A DNA stretch of 64,000 nt from Corticium candelabrum (lineage: Eukaryota > Porifera > Homoscleromorpha > Homosclerophorida > Plakinidae): assembly GCF_963422355.1 (NCBI RefSeq), contig NC_085085.1:6587733-6651732 (forward strand), given 5' to 3'. Positions 22,538 to 34,500 of the stretch are shown one piece after another. The first letter of the stretch is position 1; every line of letters starts with the position of its first letter. Made by a program: the position numbers and the translations under genes. The notes below the pieces were generated by a model that saw only the letters and a program-made list of their open reading frames with translations, was not told where the DNA came from and ran no database searches.

Positions 22538-25081
22538 CTACAGATGCACCACTTTACTTGGTGGTTCCAACAACCAGTCAGAATTAGTATCGTCATCTGA
22601 TTCCAAGTCATCTGTAATAAACACAGCAGAGAAATCTTTCTTCGCTGCAGTTCTTGTTGTATGTGCACCAATTTCTGTGCAAAGAATCTCTTCCTGGGGA
22701 CGATGCACGGAACCAGAAGTATGTGGCATATGCAACCTACAGTCAGACAGTGTGCTCTGCACAGCAGGTTGTTTATGTCTATGTAACTGTTTCTGACTCG
22801 ATTGGATGTCATAGCGCACGTCTACTGCTTCCACTTCAGCAGACACAACTTGAGCGACTGGAGACTGGGACACACCAATAGGCTCTCCTGGAATGTCGCT
22901 ATTAGAGACATGTAAATGAGTGTTGGAAGATTGTGCCATCTTGTCATTAATGCAAGATGATGGTTGAGTCACGTGACAAGCTTCAAAATTCTGTGAACAA
23001 CAATTCATCGCAGCATCAACCAAATCATGAAGTGCCAACTGCGACAGAATGAGCATAGCCTGTCGCTTATACTCCTCCTCTGGATTATCAGGAAATTTGG
23101 TATGCAGTGCATTGACTCCTCCTAGCAGAGCAGCGCCTTGCATGGAGCTCTCCATTACTGTGACGCTGAAGAGTGCATCTTGTATTGTCACACTCGAACG
23201 AAACATCAAACGTGCATGTGCTTGGCTCAGTCGAACCATGCTCTCTAGAAGTCGGATTGTTGTTCGTGCTGCATTACGAATGTCTGCCTGTCGTTGCTTC
23301 TGATAATACCGAGAAAGAACTCTGTTTGCTTCCGGTGTCATCACGGGTTTGATACTTTTCACATAGCAAAGATACAATTGCAGCTGCTCCATTGACCAAA
23401 GAGAAGGCTGACTAGGGTCACTACCTGCCTCACTCTGAGCCATTTCAAGCGAAGATTTACCAGCCAAGATGTAGTCGGAGACCACTTGGTCCCATTCATT
23501 GTTTTTAGCATCCAACAAAACCAGCACCAAATCAAACCTACTAAGAAGTGGACTAGCAAGAGCAATATTTACAGACACGCTCTCGTTTGGATCATACTTT
23601 CCCTTGGGATTAGTAGCCGCCACAACTGTGCAACGACTGTTCAGTTTGCAAACGAGACCAGCTTTGGCCACGCTGATGGTCTGCTGTTCCATTGCCTCAT
23701 GAATGCTTGCCCTGTCGCGTTCTTGAATGCTATTGAACTCATCTATACAACAGATGCCTCCATCGGCCAGAACTAGAGCACCAGCTTCCAACTGCCATTC
23801 TCCTGAATCTTTAACTGCAGTAACAGTGAGACCGGCACCAGTTGTACCAATGCCGGTTGTTAGAACGGACCGAGGCATTAGCTTAGATGCATACTTCAAA
23901 AATTGAGACTTTCCTGTTCCAGGATCCCCGATCAACAATAGATGAGATTCACCGCGAGTCTTGGTGCCCGAGCTGTCGCTTCTTTGAACACCTCCTATGA
24001 GAACGAGTGTAACAGCTAATTTTACAATATAAAGACCAAACACTTGAGGACAAAATGATGCAACAATCAGATTTCTGGCGGTGAGTGGACAGGTTTTGTA
24101 TTTGTCCCAGAATTCATCAAATTCTCGTTTCAAGTTACTGGTGACAAACACAGATGATCTCTGCTCGTTGTGCACTGTAACATGATTGGCTCTCAATGCT
24201 ATATCAATGTCACACCGTGTGTCCATTCCCAGTGTCTGCCACCGTCTGCAAACAACACCCGTTAATGTCACTTCATCTCCAGCCTTACAGCTATCAACCA
24301 GATCATCTTCCAACACAACCCACATAGCACGAGGAATCGTACCCATTGACAAGCGCTGTACTTGCTCTTGAAGCTTTATTTCCTGGTAGTCCCGGCACCG
24401 TGGAGAGGTAGACTCCGGCAAGGCACCAACCTTCAATGAATTACAAGTTGTATCAGGACAATGGCTTGGCTTGGGAATGGTGTATGCCTGTTCAAAGGTT
24501 GCTTGAACTTGAAACACTTTGTGACATTTTCCACAGACAAAGTCTCGCTCATATTCAAGTATTTTGACAGACGACGTCCGAATGACAGTTCCAGTTATAC
24601 TTAAGAAATATCCAACGTCTGCAGATCGAGGAACGGTGACTCGACTGTACTCAGGACAATCTGGGAGATTAGAGATTCGTGTGTGAACATTTGACTTCTG
24701 TATCATCAGGTCATGATCTGGGTGAGTCTTGTATATTGAATTCATGACTTTTTGAACTGCTTGATTGAATGGTGGCAAAAGGCTTTCAGTGTGGCTTAGG
24801 AGCTTGAGGGCTACATGCATATTTACATCAAGTAAGTTTGTTGCATCTACAGTGAGACTATAGTGTTGGTTCTTGTCCTCTTCAAAAAGAATGTTAACCA
24901 CATCTCCACAATGTGATTCTTGAATAAAGTCCTCAAATGCAGAGCTGCATAGAGCTATGTCTTCCATGCTCAACGAACACCTTGCCATCACATCACTTGA
25001 CAAAAAATTAAAACAATGTTTAATCATTTCCTTTAAAGTAGGCAGTGCAAATAAACCAGAACACCAATAAGTAAAAGACAA
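22538..25081 (-). CDS. MCM9: MCM9, minichromosome maintenance domain-containing helicase
   Basis: MCM9 acts with MCM8 as a hexameric helicase in homologous recombination and interstrand-crosslink repair. The minus-strand frame gives 847 residues from 25081. Numbered from there: zinc-binding cysteines C183, C186, C208, C213; the MCM9-like segment [19 protein letters not shown] (229-247); Walker A GDPGTGKS (385-392); Walker B IDEF (446-449); sensor AATN (488-491); arginine finger SRFD (514-517); then the MCM9-typical [17 protein letters not shown] and [18 protein letters not shown]. Alignment with vertebrate MCM9 favours the Met at 24967 ([14 protein letters not shown]) as start; 24988 is an alternative. 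No intron interrupts about 2.4 kb of core. The terminal TAG overlaps a donor-like TA|GTAAGT (22539/22538), so the real protein may continue into further exons; vertebrate MCM9 is over 1,100 residues. It is divergent with the BOD1-like gene. Confidence 0.97.
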   Translation of the reverse strand: MSFTYWCSGLFALPTLKEMIKHCFNFLSSDVMARCSLSMEDIALCSSAFEDFIQESHCGDVVNILFEEDKNQHYSLTVDATNLLDVNMHVALKLLSHTESLLPPFNQAVQKVMNSIYKTHPDHDLMIQKSNVHTRISNLPDCPEYSRVTVPRSADVGYFLSITGTVIRTSSVKILEYERDFVCGKCHKVFQVQATFEQAYTIPKPSHCPDTTCNSLKVGALPESTSPRCRDYQEIKLQEQVQRLSMGTIPRAMWVVLEDDLVDSCKAGDEVTLTGVVCRRWQTLGMDTRCDIDIALRANHVTVHNEQRSSVFVTSNLKREFDEFWDKYKTCPLTARNLIVASFCPQVFGLYIVKLAVTLVLIGGVQRSDSSGTKTRGESHLLLIGDPGTGKSQFLKYASKLMPRSVLTTGIGTTGAGLTVTAVKDSGEWQLEAGALVLADGGICCIDEFNSIQERDRASIHEAMEQQTISVAKAGLVCKLNSRCTVVAATNPKGKYDPNESVSVNIALASPLLSRFDLVLVLLDAKNNEWDQVVSDYILAGKSSLEMAQSEAGSDPSQPSLWSMEQLQLYLCYVKSIKPVMTPEANRVLSRYYQKQRQADIRNAARTTIRLLESMVRLSQAHARLMFRSSVTIQDALFSVTVMESSMQGAALLGGVNALHTKFPDNPEEEYKRQAMLILSQLALHDLVDAAMNCCSQNFEACHVTQPSSCINDKMAQSSNTHLHVSNSDIPGEPIGVSQSPVAQVVSAEVEAVDVRYDIQSSQKQLHRHKQPAVQSTLSDCRLHMPHTSGSVHRPQEEILCTEIGAHTTRTAAKKDFSAVFITDDLESDDDTNSDWLLEPPSKVVHL

Positions 25082-25590
25082 ACAAGAAATCTAGGGTCAG
25101 ACTGACCTCAACCCTGACAAACTTCATTGCTTGAAGCATGCATCTACACTTTGACAGACAGACAGACATAAAAGACCAGACAAACATCTAAACATACATA
25201 CATAAATACACACATAAATGCAACAGCACGAAAAAACAAACTGTAGGTGTGGTAGTCGCCTGTTGAAAATTTCTCATATAAATACTAATAAAAACGCCCA
25301 TCGTATGACTAACCACCAGACTATCATAATTACAGTAATACACAAATTTAAATTGTAGTTAATTGCGAGTCTACTGTAGACTACTAGAATGAAATTTCCG
25401 GAGTGACGCACAGTAGAAAACCTGCAGCTGAAAGACAGTATTGTTGCAACACGTCTTACCGATTTTATGTTTTTCCCCCACCACCTGTTGGTCTTCAATC
25501 AAGATACACTCAGTTCGTACAGTAAACAAATGAGAAACCTCGCGCCAGTCTTTCCGCATGCGCTAAAGTTGCGCTAAAAGCTCCCGGATA
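25082..25590. promoter_or_regulatory. Shared divergent promoter region, MCM9 / BOD1-like
   Basis: The start codons of MCM9 (24967 or 24988) and the BOD1-like gene (25591) are about 600-620 bp apart and point away from each other. A GC-rich island near the BOD1-like start includes CCTCGCGCCAG (25538-25548), whose reverse strand CTGGCGCGAGG resembles an E2F site. A short GACA tract lies at about 25155. The promoter role is inferred from position. Confidence 0.55.
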
Positions 25591-27005
25591 ATGTCATCTA
25601 GTGACTCTCTAGTTGACAAGATCGTTGCCAAAGTGAAGGCCGAAGGCGTTTTCGATCAGTTCAGGAAAGAATGTGTTTCATTTATTGAAGACAGCGTAAG
25701 CAGTTTACGAAAGTTGAAGTAGAGTTTGGTCTGAATGTAGACCGTGTGAACTAGCTCGGGCTATCTGTTTTGCGTCAGTCTGTGTCTGTTCGTATTTTAT
25801 GTATGTCGATATATGTCTGTCGTGCATGCAGTTGTACATATCTACATAGGCGTATAATCAAGGGCGTAATATTTAATGATTAAAATTAATTAATTAAAAT
25901 CAAATGCGCACATTGGAGCATTGTGTGTATTGCTTTTGTTCTTGTGCATAGTCTCAATACCGTCATCTTAAGGACAAAGTAGGCCAGTTTGTGGAGGATT
26001 TTCTGAAAGACCAGCCTTGGCCGTGTCCTATTGAAAAGAAAAAATTGAGGGAACTTCTGAAAGCACAACTTCACATGTAATAGCCAATAGCTAACAACAA
26101 TCATGTTGATGACATAGTGATGTGTTTGTTTTAGATCCAAACTCTTGGATCGTGTGGACAACATTGTCATCCAAGCTGTGAGGGAAAATTGTGATACTTC
26201 TTTGTTGCCACTTACAAAACCAATTGTTGAACAATTCTTTCCAAGTAAAACAAACAAAGAAAACAACAATCAGAAAGAACACAATAATCAGAAAGAAACA
26301 TTAAAAGAAAAAGAGCAAGTATGTAGCAGTGAAGATGGTGTTGAGGAAGTGAGGGAAAAAGTTGGTGTGAGTGATGTTGCTGCACAGTCTCAACCAGCTA
26401 GACCAGACAGTGAAAATGCCGAAAAGCCAATACCCGTAGCATCTGAAGAGACAGCTGGTTCAGAGGCAGGTCCAAAAATCAGTCCTAAACCAACTGAAGA
26501 AATCATTGAATCTGTTAGCAATGCGAGCACTCATAAAGAAGAATCACATAAAAGAGAGGCAGCTACACAAATGTTACAAGATGGCGGCGAACCTGAAGTG
26601 TGTCAGGCAGAGATGAAAGATGCACAATGTACTGCAGAAGAGACTTTTTGCCATGACACCAATGACCACAAACCCTTGAACGAATCAACAAGACAACTTG
26701 AAATGGCAAACCAGCCAGTAAATTATCTAGCTGACGTAATCGATGACAAAGTTCAATCAGTGGACAAAAGTTCGGATGGCACTCCAGAAGAAAACACAAA
26801 AGCCAAACCCACTGATGAGCCAGAGAGTAAAGAGGGTAGTCTAGAACATCATGATAAGCCACCCTTGAAACGTAGGAGGTCAAGCAGGTCTGTTACATTA
26901 GAACAATCCTCTGAAAGGGCAGATACTATAAGCAGTAGGACTCGATCAAAAGACACAAAATCAGTAACTGTCCTTCCTCCCAAGAAACGAGCTAGAAAAT
27001 TTTAA
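25591..27005 (+). CDS. BOD1-like: BOD1 / BOD1-like family protein (Shg1 domain)
   Basis: Three exons: 25591-25695 (ending GACAGC|GTAAGC), 25952-26076 (CACAT|GTAATA) and 26135-27005. The joined frame is 1101 bp, 366 residues. Residues about 5-103 match the BOD1/FAM44 (COMPASS Shg1) domain: LVDKIVAKVKAEGVFDQFRK, then YRHLKDKVGQFVEDFL, then LDRVDNIVIQAV. Human BOD1 regulates chromosome biorientation through PP2A-B56; the related BOD1L1 protects stalled replication forks and binds SET1 complexes. The rest (104-366) is low-complexity, rich in K, E and N, with NLS-like PPLKRRRSSR and a terminal KKRARKF. It is longer than BOD1 (185 residues) and far shorter than BOD1L1. The start is the first Met in the conserved frame. 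The TGTAATAG after exon 2 would end the protein if unspliced. Confidence 0.9.
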
Positions 27006-27922
27006 CATAAGTAATAGGTATGAAAGTGTGAGATAACATGTTTACAGGTTTAAATTAGTATAACCAGTTATTGAACTGCTGCACAGCAATGTAACTGCGG
27101 CAGTTGTATAGTTAGTTCAAGCACTCCAGTTTCACATCACAACAAACGTACTAGCTTCCAATGTTAGTTTCAAACTACAGTGCTGATATCATATGTGACT
27201 CTTTCCTGCCATTTCTGTGATTCAAATTCTAAATTTTTGACAAGTCGGTCAACAGTTCAACTATATCACACTTGACATAATTTATGATACTGTCCCTGTC
27301 ACGTTATGATATCCTAGGAGAGTGATGTCTGGTGAGCCTTTCAGACAGCTCATGAGTGAAGCACCACGTTTCACAAATTCAATGCACACAACAAATGCTA
27401 GTTTGCCTTCATTCAGTGTCATTGCTACTGCCAAGGCTAGTAAAGGACCATAACGCTTTGCCCATGGCCAATAACTACAACAAAAACTAGAAAGATTCTA
27501 GGTATGACAGCACAACCAGGGGTCCAGCAAGAGCACTACTCAGCAATGCACATACTAAGGCCACAGTTATTGGTTGTGAAATGCAACGTCTACAGTGTAC
27601 TACCACTGTAATTTCTATACTACGCGCTAGATTGTTCTTGTACATTACAAAAAGCATGCAACATGAAGATATTACCCAAATGACCACTGCATATTCGAAA
27701 GCTTCCATGCATTGGAAGCCATGTTTGATTAGTTGTAAGGTTTGGACCATAAATTGCATTGACAGCAACCAGTACATACGTATTGCTTGTCAATTCTCAC
27801 TTAGCTATCAAAATAAAATCTTAGCAATGTGATGTAATGGTCAATTATTCCTTTCTTTACTATATACATGAAATTATAACTACAAAACTGATATTTCTCA
27901 AACAAACAACGCGCACACTCTA

Positions 27923-27990
<68 letters not shown>

Positions 27991-28445
27991 AACGTTAGGA
28001 GATGTCAATTACTGGTTATGCCTCCCAACTAACAGCTGGGCTCCTGTGTGCTACTCAGGAGAACTCGGCGCCTGTGCTAGCAATCTTCTGGAGCCAGGCC
28101 AGGTACTCACAGGAGCACCAGCTTGTGAAGCCAACTGTGATGTGAACACCCAAAGTGTCATCTGGACCCAGTGGCTGATGTCACATTACAGACGATGGCC
28201 GCTTAGGGCCCCAGTCAAATACCAGGTACTCATTTATATTCCTTAGTCGAGAGAGGCAACTGTGTGTGAATTTCTTGCCCAAGGAAAGTATGCCATAGTT
28301 TGTCGTCACTATGACTTGAACTTGCAACATTGATGGGTCCCGGATGTACACACTCTATCGGATGACTCTCTAACCAACTGAGCTATATACATATGTAGCA
28401 CCACACAATACACACAAAATGGATAAGGAGCTGCCGTGCCGTTCG

Positions 28446-28519
<74 letters not shown>

Positions 28520-28653
28520 CCCTTTCCATACAAGGCTTCATCATCAAAAACACCACTGTTAGAAAAAGAGGACCAAGGCCTATTTTAATCAAATACATTT
28601 ACTGTACAACTGCCAATGTGTTGTACTATTTGATACAGCAGTTCTCTAACAGA
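27006..28653. other. Tail-to-tail intergenic region, BOD1-like / NPHP4
   Basis: No host gene recognised. It holds (CA)n at about 27929-27986 and 28448-28518 with a tRNA-derived SINE between them. It presumably contains the 3' untranslated regions of the two convergent genes. Confidence 0.6.
27988..28396 (-). mobile_element. tRNA-derived SINE, copy 1
   Basis: On the minus strand the element begins with a tRNA-like head: A box TAGCTCAGTTGG at 28374-28385 and B box GTTCAAGTC at 28313-28321, both fitting RNA polymerase III promoter consensus. The body (28020-28300) matches copy 2 at 50343-50755 over its length, with the same order of blocks (GGAGCCAGGCCAGGTACTC, GTGGCTGATGTCAC, CAGGTACTCATTTATA). 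(CA)n tracts lie on both sides. Confidence 0.8.
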
Positions 28654-30815
28654 TTAACTGTACATGACTTTCACACAGAAGCACTCTTCAGTCTTATCAC
28701 TTTCATTGTTGATGAATATCAGGACTTCTCTGCTAATGGGTATCATTTGCGGCAAAAATTTGAGACCAATTGGATATGTCTGGCCAGCCGGAATCTTCAA
28801 GAAAGACAATATCATCAGAATTATCAGTGACGCATATGCGACAAAACAAAGACTATTCATCCAGATGCTACCTACAAGTATGTCTGTCAGTCCGTGGTCA
28901 CATATCTTTCCACTACAGAACAAGTGGTCTAGTAGGGCAACCTGACAATCAAAGATTTGATATGAAAAGACTGTTCATATGTTAGTCTACTCAAGACTGT
29001 ACTTCACTCAACTCCTAGTGTCTTAATTTTGAATACTGTTTAGATAGATTGTCCAATTGCTGTCACCACACATGATGTATTTCCCACTGTAAAAATGCAA
29101 TCTTCAACCTATGTTCAAAGCTTGAAAGCTCTTTAGAAAGTTTGTTACATCTTCACTTCAAATGCAGTCAACACAATAGCGTGTATGCAACAGTGTCTGT
29201 ACTAGAAATAGCCATGATCAGAAGATCAAGTCAGCTGCAAATGTCCTTGAGAACCAAATCACATGATCCAGGCTGATACTTGCAGATATAAAGCCATTTA
29301 AAGGGTTAGATTTACAATTTCAAATTAGTAAGATTCCACTGTATGTTCACTTTTCTGTATACCCATAAACTGTGCAACTTGACTATATCTGTTGCATAAG
29401 CATCATAGCCATACACTTGAAATATTGTTTTATTTGTGTGATGGACAGCAGGGATAAAGAAAAACTTAACCCCAAAGACTTACTAAAGTGATGACTTGCA
29501 AACAAAAATTACAACGAACAGTTGCAAGTACTACAATCATTCGTTGCTAGTGGATCTTTTAGTCACAGAACATCACACTAAGCCAATTAAAAAGTAAGTA
29601 CAGACTCATTGTTCGTAACAAACATATGAGATTCAAACACTTGTCTGTGAACTTACGTATTCTACCACAGTACAACCTCTCATCTGTCCACTGACTGACT
29701 GTATTAGAAGTAAAGAGAAACCAGTGACCACAGTAGCCAATATACCTCAATGACGTTTTCACGAAACTGCAGTAAGTCAAACGATGTTGAATATAAGTGA
29801 AATCGTTTACTGACAGAATAGGGATTGTGGTAAGAAATTTTCTGTTACACAGTAATGCAATACAGAATAACAAAAAGATGTGTTTTTCAACAAGATCTAA
29901 CCTTGTAAGCAAGTTTTCCAGTTCTCACAGAGAGCAGTTGCTCAAATGCTTTAGTAATGACAGGAGGTCTGCAGGTGGCACACAATAGCCAACTTCTCAC
30001 CAACTGATAAAATTCAACATGTATAGCTAGGTTAAGGTAAATGTCATGAACAATAGAAAAGCGTTGCAACCAAAAAAGGAAAAGCAAGACACAAACAAAC
30101 AAGCAGATCACAAACACATACAAATAAACAGTCAGATGAAAACACTAATGCATAAACAAATAGACAAACAAACAGACAAACAAACACAAAGACAAACAGC
30201 CAAGACAAACAGACAGACAAACAGACAAACTCACACAAACATAAAAGCAAAAAAGCACACAACAAAAATCAAACAGAAACAATGTTGGACTTTTCAACAT
30301 TGAATGATAAAGTTACAGTCACAGCCAACCAAACCAACATGAACAGCAAAACCTACAGTAAGTATGATGACACTGACATAAAACAAATAAATTTTCCACC
30401 TTTGCTACAGTTAGTTTACCAATCTTAGTAATTAGCCTACATGTTCTATTACAAACAAATAACTTACGTTAAAGCACACAGACACAAATTCACATAAATA
30501 CATCCTATAAGTATTTTACCAAACAGGTACAAAGGATATCAACAACATTGACAAAGACAGATTTTGTCCCAGCTTCCATTAACTTGAGTGACATGTGAAT
30601 TTCATGTGCAGCGTTGGCTGAAAGTTGAAATGGTACCTTAGGGTTCACCTACACTCACAACACTAAGCCATGCTAACAATGAAAACTAACACTGTCAGAA
30701 TACCACAAGCTGTTCAGGACAAGATGAGAAGCAACGCACTGTCTTTGGTAATGAAAGACCCCGAAGAATGACAGTCACTTCAGATTTTTGACCTTGAACT
30801 GCACTTACATCAATT
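28654..30815 (-). CDS. NPHP4: NPHP4 3' exons
   Basis: Exons: about 30704-30815 (RIDVSAVQGQKSEVTVILRG), 30531-30636, 29902-30026 (QLVRSWLLCATCRPPVITKA), 29746-29841 (ISYHNPYSVSKRFHLYS) and 28654-28794 (GQTYPIGLKFLP to the stop). The first of these may extend upstream to about 30885, where WKFAAQWFE resembles the vertebrate residues before RVDVS; the short stretch between has no plausible intron. The region 30816-32812 should encode about 60 more residues, but nothing there is convincing. Confidence 0.85.
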
Positions 30816-31535
30816 CTAAACACATACATATATACAAGTGACATGGTTGTTATTTCAAACCATTGTGCAGCAAATTTCCACATCTGATATCAACCAAATT
30901 GACTGAATGTTACATTATAAACTACATGATAAACAGATAACAGGGCAGCTAGAAGAGCAACTGCAATCAATACAGCAGAATGCACTTTGCCCTTGGCTTT
31001 TAAAACAATATGAAGTAGCTGCATACCTCACCAATACATATAACTGTGTTTATACATAACACATGAACAAGTCGTTGGCCATCTATTAATTTATATTGAT
31101 TTTATATGTTTCGTATTCATGGCAAGATTTTGTTTGTTTGCGTGTTATGTATAAATGACATGTGATGAGATACATCTGTACTGAGAGCAGAAAGTACAAC
31201 ATCTAACAAATAGAATGAAAACCAAAGCTTAAAAGCACAATACTGCATTGAGAATGAGCTCTCATTAAATCCATCAGGTGTGTACACATTTCAATGTAAA
31301 CACAATGTCAAACATTATATATACTGGACAAATTCAAGCAACAACTGCAATCACAGTAGTCAAAACAAATTTGAAGCAATAAGTATCCAGTCAACTTCAA
31401 ACCCATTAGTTTCAAAGCAAAGACTACGCTAAAGTGCTGAGAGCTGATGAAAAAGGCAACTAGAAAGTCGACACATGACAAATTTCAGAATCAGAAATCT
31501 AACAGTTGCACTGTCATTGTACTGCAGTTTTGAAG

Positions 31536-31574
<39 letters not shown>

Positions 31575-34500
31575 TGTGTGTGTCTGTGTGTGTGTCTGTG
31601 TGTGGCCGAGGATTAACAATCCAGGGAATGACGAGGATGGAGTGAGACTGGGTCAAGTCTAGTTTGGTTTGATGACGCAGATGAAACTATAGCTTGTCAC
31701 ACACTCATGCAAGAACAAACATAATGTTCAACAGCTCTGATTATCATAAATGCTGAGTATAATTTGTGACATACTCAAATGGCAGTAACACAGGCCTGAT
31801 CTAGATGTTGCGGGTACGTCACATGCATCCAGACACTTAGTTCTCTTGTTGCACTGCTTGCCCAAAGACCTGGCTGTGCATTCTAGACAAGAGAGTAAGC
31901 TTGGACTAGCACTTCCGTGCCCACTATAATCTCTTCTTTGTGCAGATATCTATAGTCTCTTACTAGATCATTCTGTTCAAACGTCACATCTTTGACAAAG
32001 GAGTTATCACTGAAATCGGTGGACATACCATCATCATGTTTACAATACTAGGGTTTCACAAACCCTCATTACATCTCTGCAAGTTTGCACAGAAAGCTCA
32101 GTGGACAACCACCTACCACTACACAGCATAGTTTCTTAATCAGTAAGCATAGCCCACTTCCAGGATCAAAGTTTGCATACAAGGTCAAGATTTCCTTTGA
32201 CTCTCCAGTGGGAAAGTAATAGCTACATTGCACGTAATGCATAGTTTTAGCGTTACAGTTAGAGTTAGGGTTAGGTTTAGGTATTTGGACCATCTCCACG
32301 TGATTACATACAGTGATACACTCACTAAATAACTTTAATACAGTCCTTACATATGTCCCCTCTGACAGGACAAACATATAATGCACCTGTATAAATTTAC
32401 CTTTGCACTGAATGGATACTAAACTGCCATATCTGAGCTGGCTGTGACCTATACAAATCTCTACATACAATAGAAAACTGTTCTCAGTACAGCACACTAG
32501 CTGTTGATTCAAGTCCAGTTCTTACTTATAGAGTAGAAGACAGAACTGCACAACAGAAGGTGCCGCCTCACAAGCCACTTTCAAATAAACTTGACTTGGT
32601 TCTCTACCTTCCTAAGCAAATACAACTTCAAAAATGTAGTTGACTTTTAATCACATTCAGCAGCACAAACTCCTACCCCATCTCTTATTTCACAAACAAC
32701 ATTGCTATTACTGCAGTGAAGAGAAAGTGATGAATGGTTCTCATTAAGCCAAGTTTGATCTGTGAAACTTCATGCTGATTAGCTTACACACAAACATTGG
32801 CAGCATACACACCTCTTAAAGAATGAAATGGGGGAAGAATAATAGACTTTTTGAAAAACGCCTGCTCTGGATGTTGAAATCGAAATGTTTGATCAATGCA
32901 GTAAGGTTGTGGCTCAACACAGAGGTTAAGTATTGAAACGAGATGACTATCATCACACTTGATAAATGAGACCTTCCCAAACAAAGAACAGAAAGTTAAC
33001 TGATTATAACAGCAATACATCGTACTATTGTTTAGTCATCCATCACGCACATTATTTGATACAATCAGGAAAAGTCTGATTGAACAACAATTAGTGATTA
33101 CTTTGATAGTTGTGGATTGAAGTTGTTGATAAAAGGCTGATTGTAGACTCCATTTTCCAAATTGTGCCTATAATGCAAATACAAAATTCTACACATGTAC
33201 TTCAAATGTGTTTATCTCAATGACGTCAACCTATGTGTGCTCATCTGAAATATTTATGCACAATTGTGAATGTGTGAGTAAGTAAGCAAGTGTAACTGTG
33301 TCTGTATGTACTGATAAGCACGACAATAACTAGGGTAAATCAAAGCATACATAAAGCGTTATCCCTGTCTCCAAGTTCACTACTGCAAGAAAAATTAAAT
33401 AGGCTAAAATTACCAAACCAATTAATGTTTTCTAGAAATCTACCAGGACACAGAGCATGCAGCTATGAGTTGACTTAGCTGGGGTAGGTCAACTCTGTTC
33501 TCTCTCAGTTGAACAAGTGACTGCCCTCTGTTGTCTATCATGCCAGAGTCATAAATATCAACATGTCGTTACTGCAGTTTGATGTCTAGCAGTTCCAACA
33601 GTGCATATACTCCCAACAATGCTATTACACAGTTTCAACAGCTGACAATCAACTGCTCACTCTTCAAGAACATCTGATTGAAATTAATGCATCTGCACAT
33701 TACCATAATCGATTGATGCTTCAACGTGGATTCAAGCTAGTCTCGTCTCCAGGCGTTCGCCTCGCTCCTCTGTGCAGCGCTCGCACGTCACGTGACTAGC
33801 TAGCTGTCCATTTTATCTATAAAGCTGTTGTTTGATTCACAATAGGCACAAAGTATTGGCTACCATGAAGTCAATTTACCAAGATATCAAATTCAAAGAA
33901 AAGAGGTTTTCTGCATAAATAGAGGTGCCAGCATCAATAAGTAAACATTAACTGCCTCACCTTTTGACAGCAACAAGTACGTACCTAAGCCAGCTAATTA
34001 ACAGGGGTAACGTAGCTTCTTGCACTTACATTGCAGACAACAAAGATACAAATGGTGTACGCAGAACAAAAAGATGCACATAATTTTAAGAAGTCTTACA
34101 GTTGACAATCGTCCAAATCATTAATGTGATAATCAAAAGATAGTTTGCACAAAATACTATAAAACTGTGACAGTACTGTTGCAGCTAGCTAGCTGCTCAC
34201 GCAAATGTCAGTGCTCACTTGCACAAGTCTCACAGAAGTTGGCCTTGTCTCACACTCACAGAAACTCGACTGTAGCAGCCAATCAGGCCACGACCCAACC
34301 AACCACTCTTAAAGGATCGCTTCAATACAGCCAAAAAGCTACAGACAATTTTTTGTAACCAGTTCATATTTCTCAACTGGTAATCTAATGTCCAAGTGCA
34401 TCTGGAAGTTTGGCTCTAAAACGGGTACCAGATTTCACTGGTTGGCAAACATTCTACTCAGTTGATGCAGGCAGCATTTCCAAAAAGGTCACATAGAAGG

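Noticed and set aside
23049-24371. Several plus-strand open frames
   Set aside because: Shadows of MCM9 on the opposite strand.
26563-26883. 106-codon minus-strand open frame
   Set aside because: Antisense shadow of the BOD1-like third exon, which has family similarity on the plus strand.
28313-28396. tRNA gene
   Set aside because: The A and B boxes are present, but the clover-leaf is not preserved and the sequence is the head of a SINE. The same holds for 50676-50755.
32258-32284. TTAGGG-like repeats (also at about 35598 and 10167)
   Set aside because: Only two to three degenerate units at each place; too short to call an interstitial telomere.
32069-32512. 147-codon minus-strand open frame, considered as the missing NPHP4 exon
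   Set aside because: A short GESKEI resembles part of NPHP4, but no acceptor or frame fits, and the rest is dissimilar.
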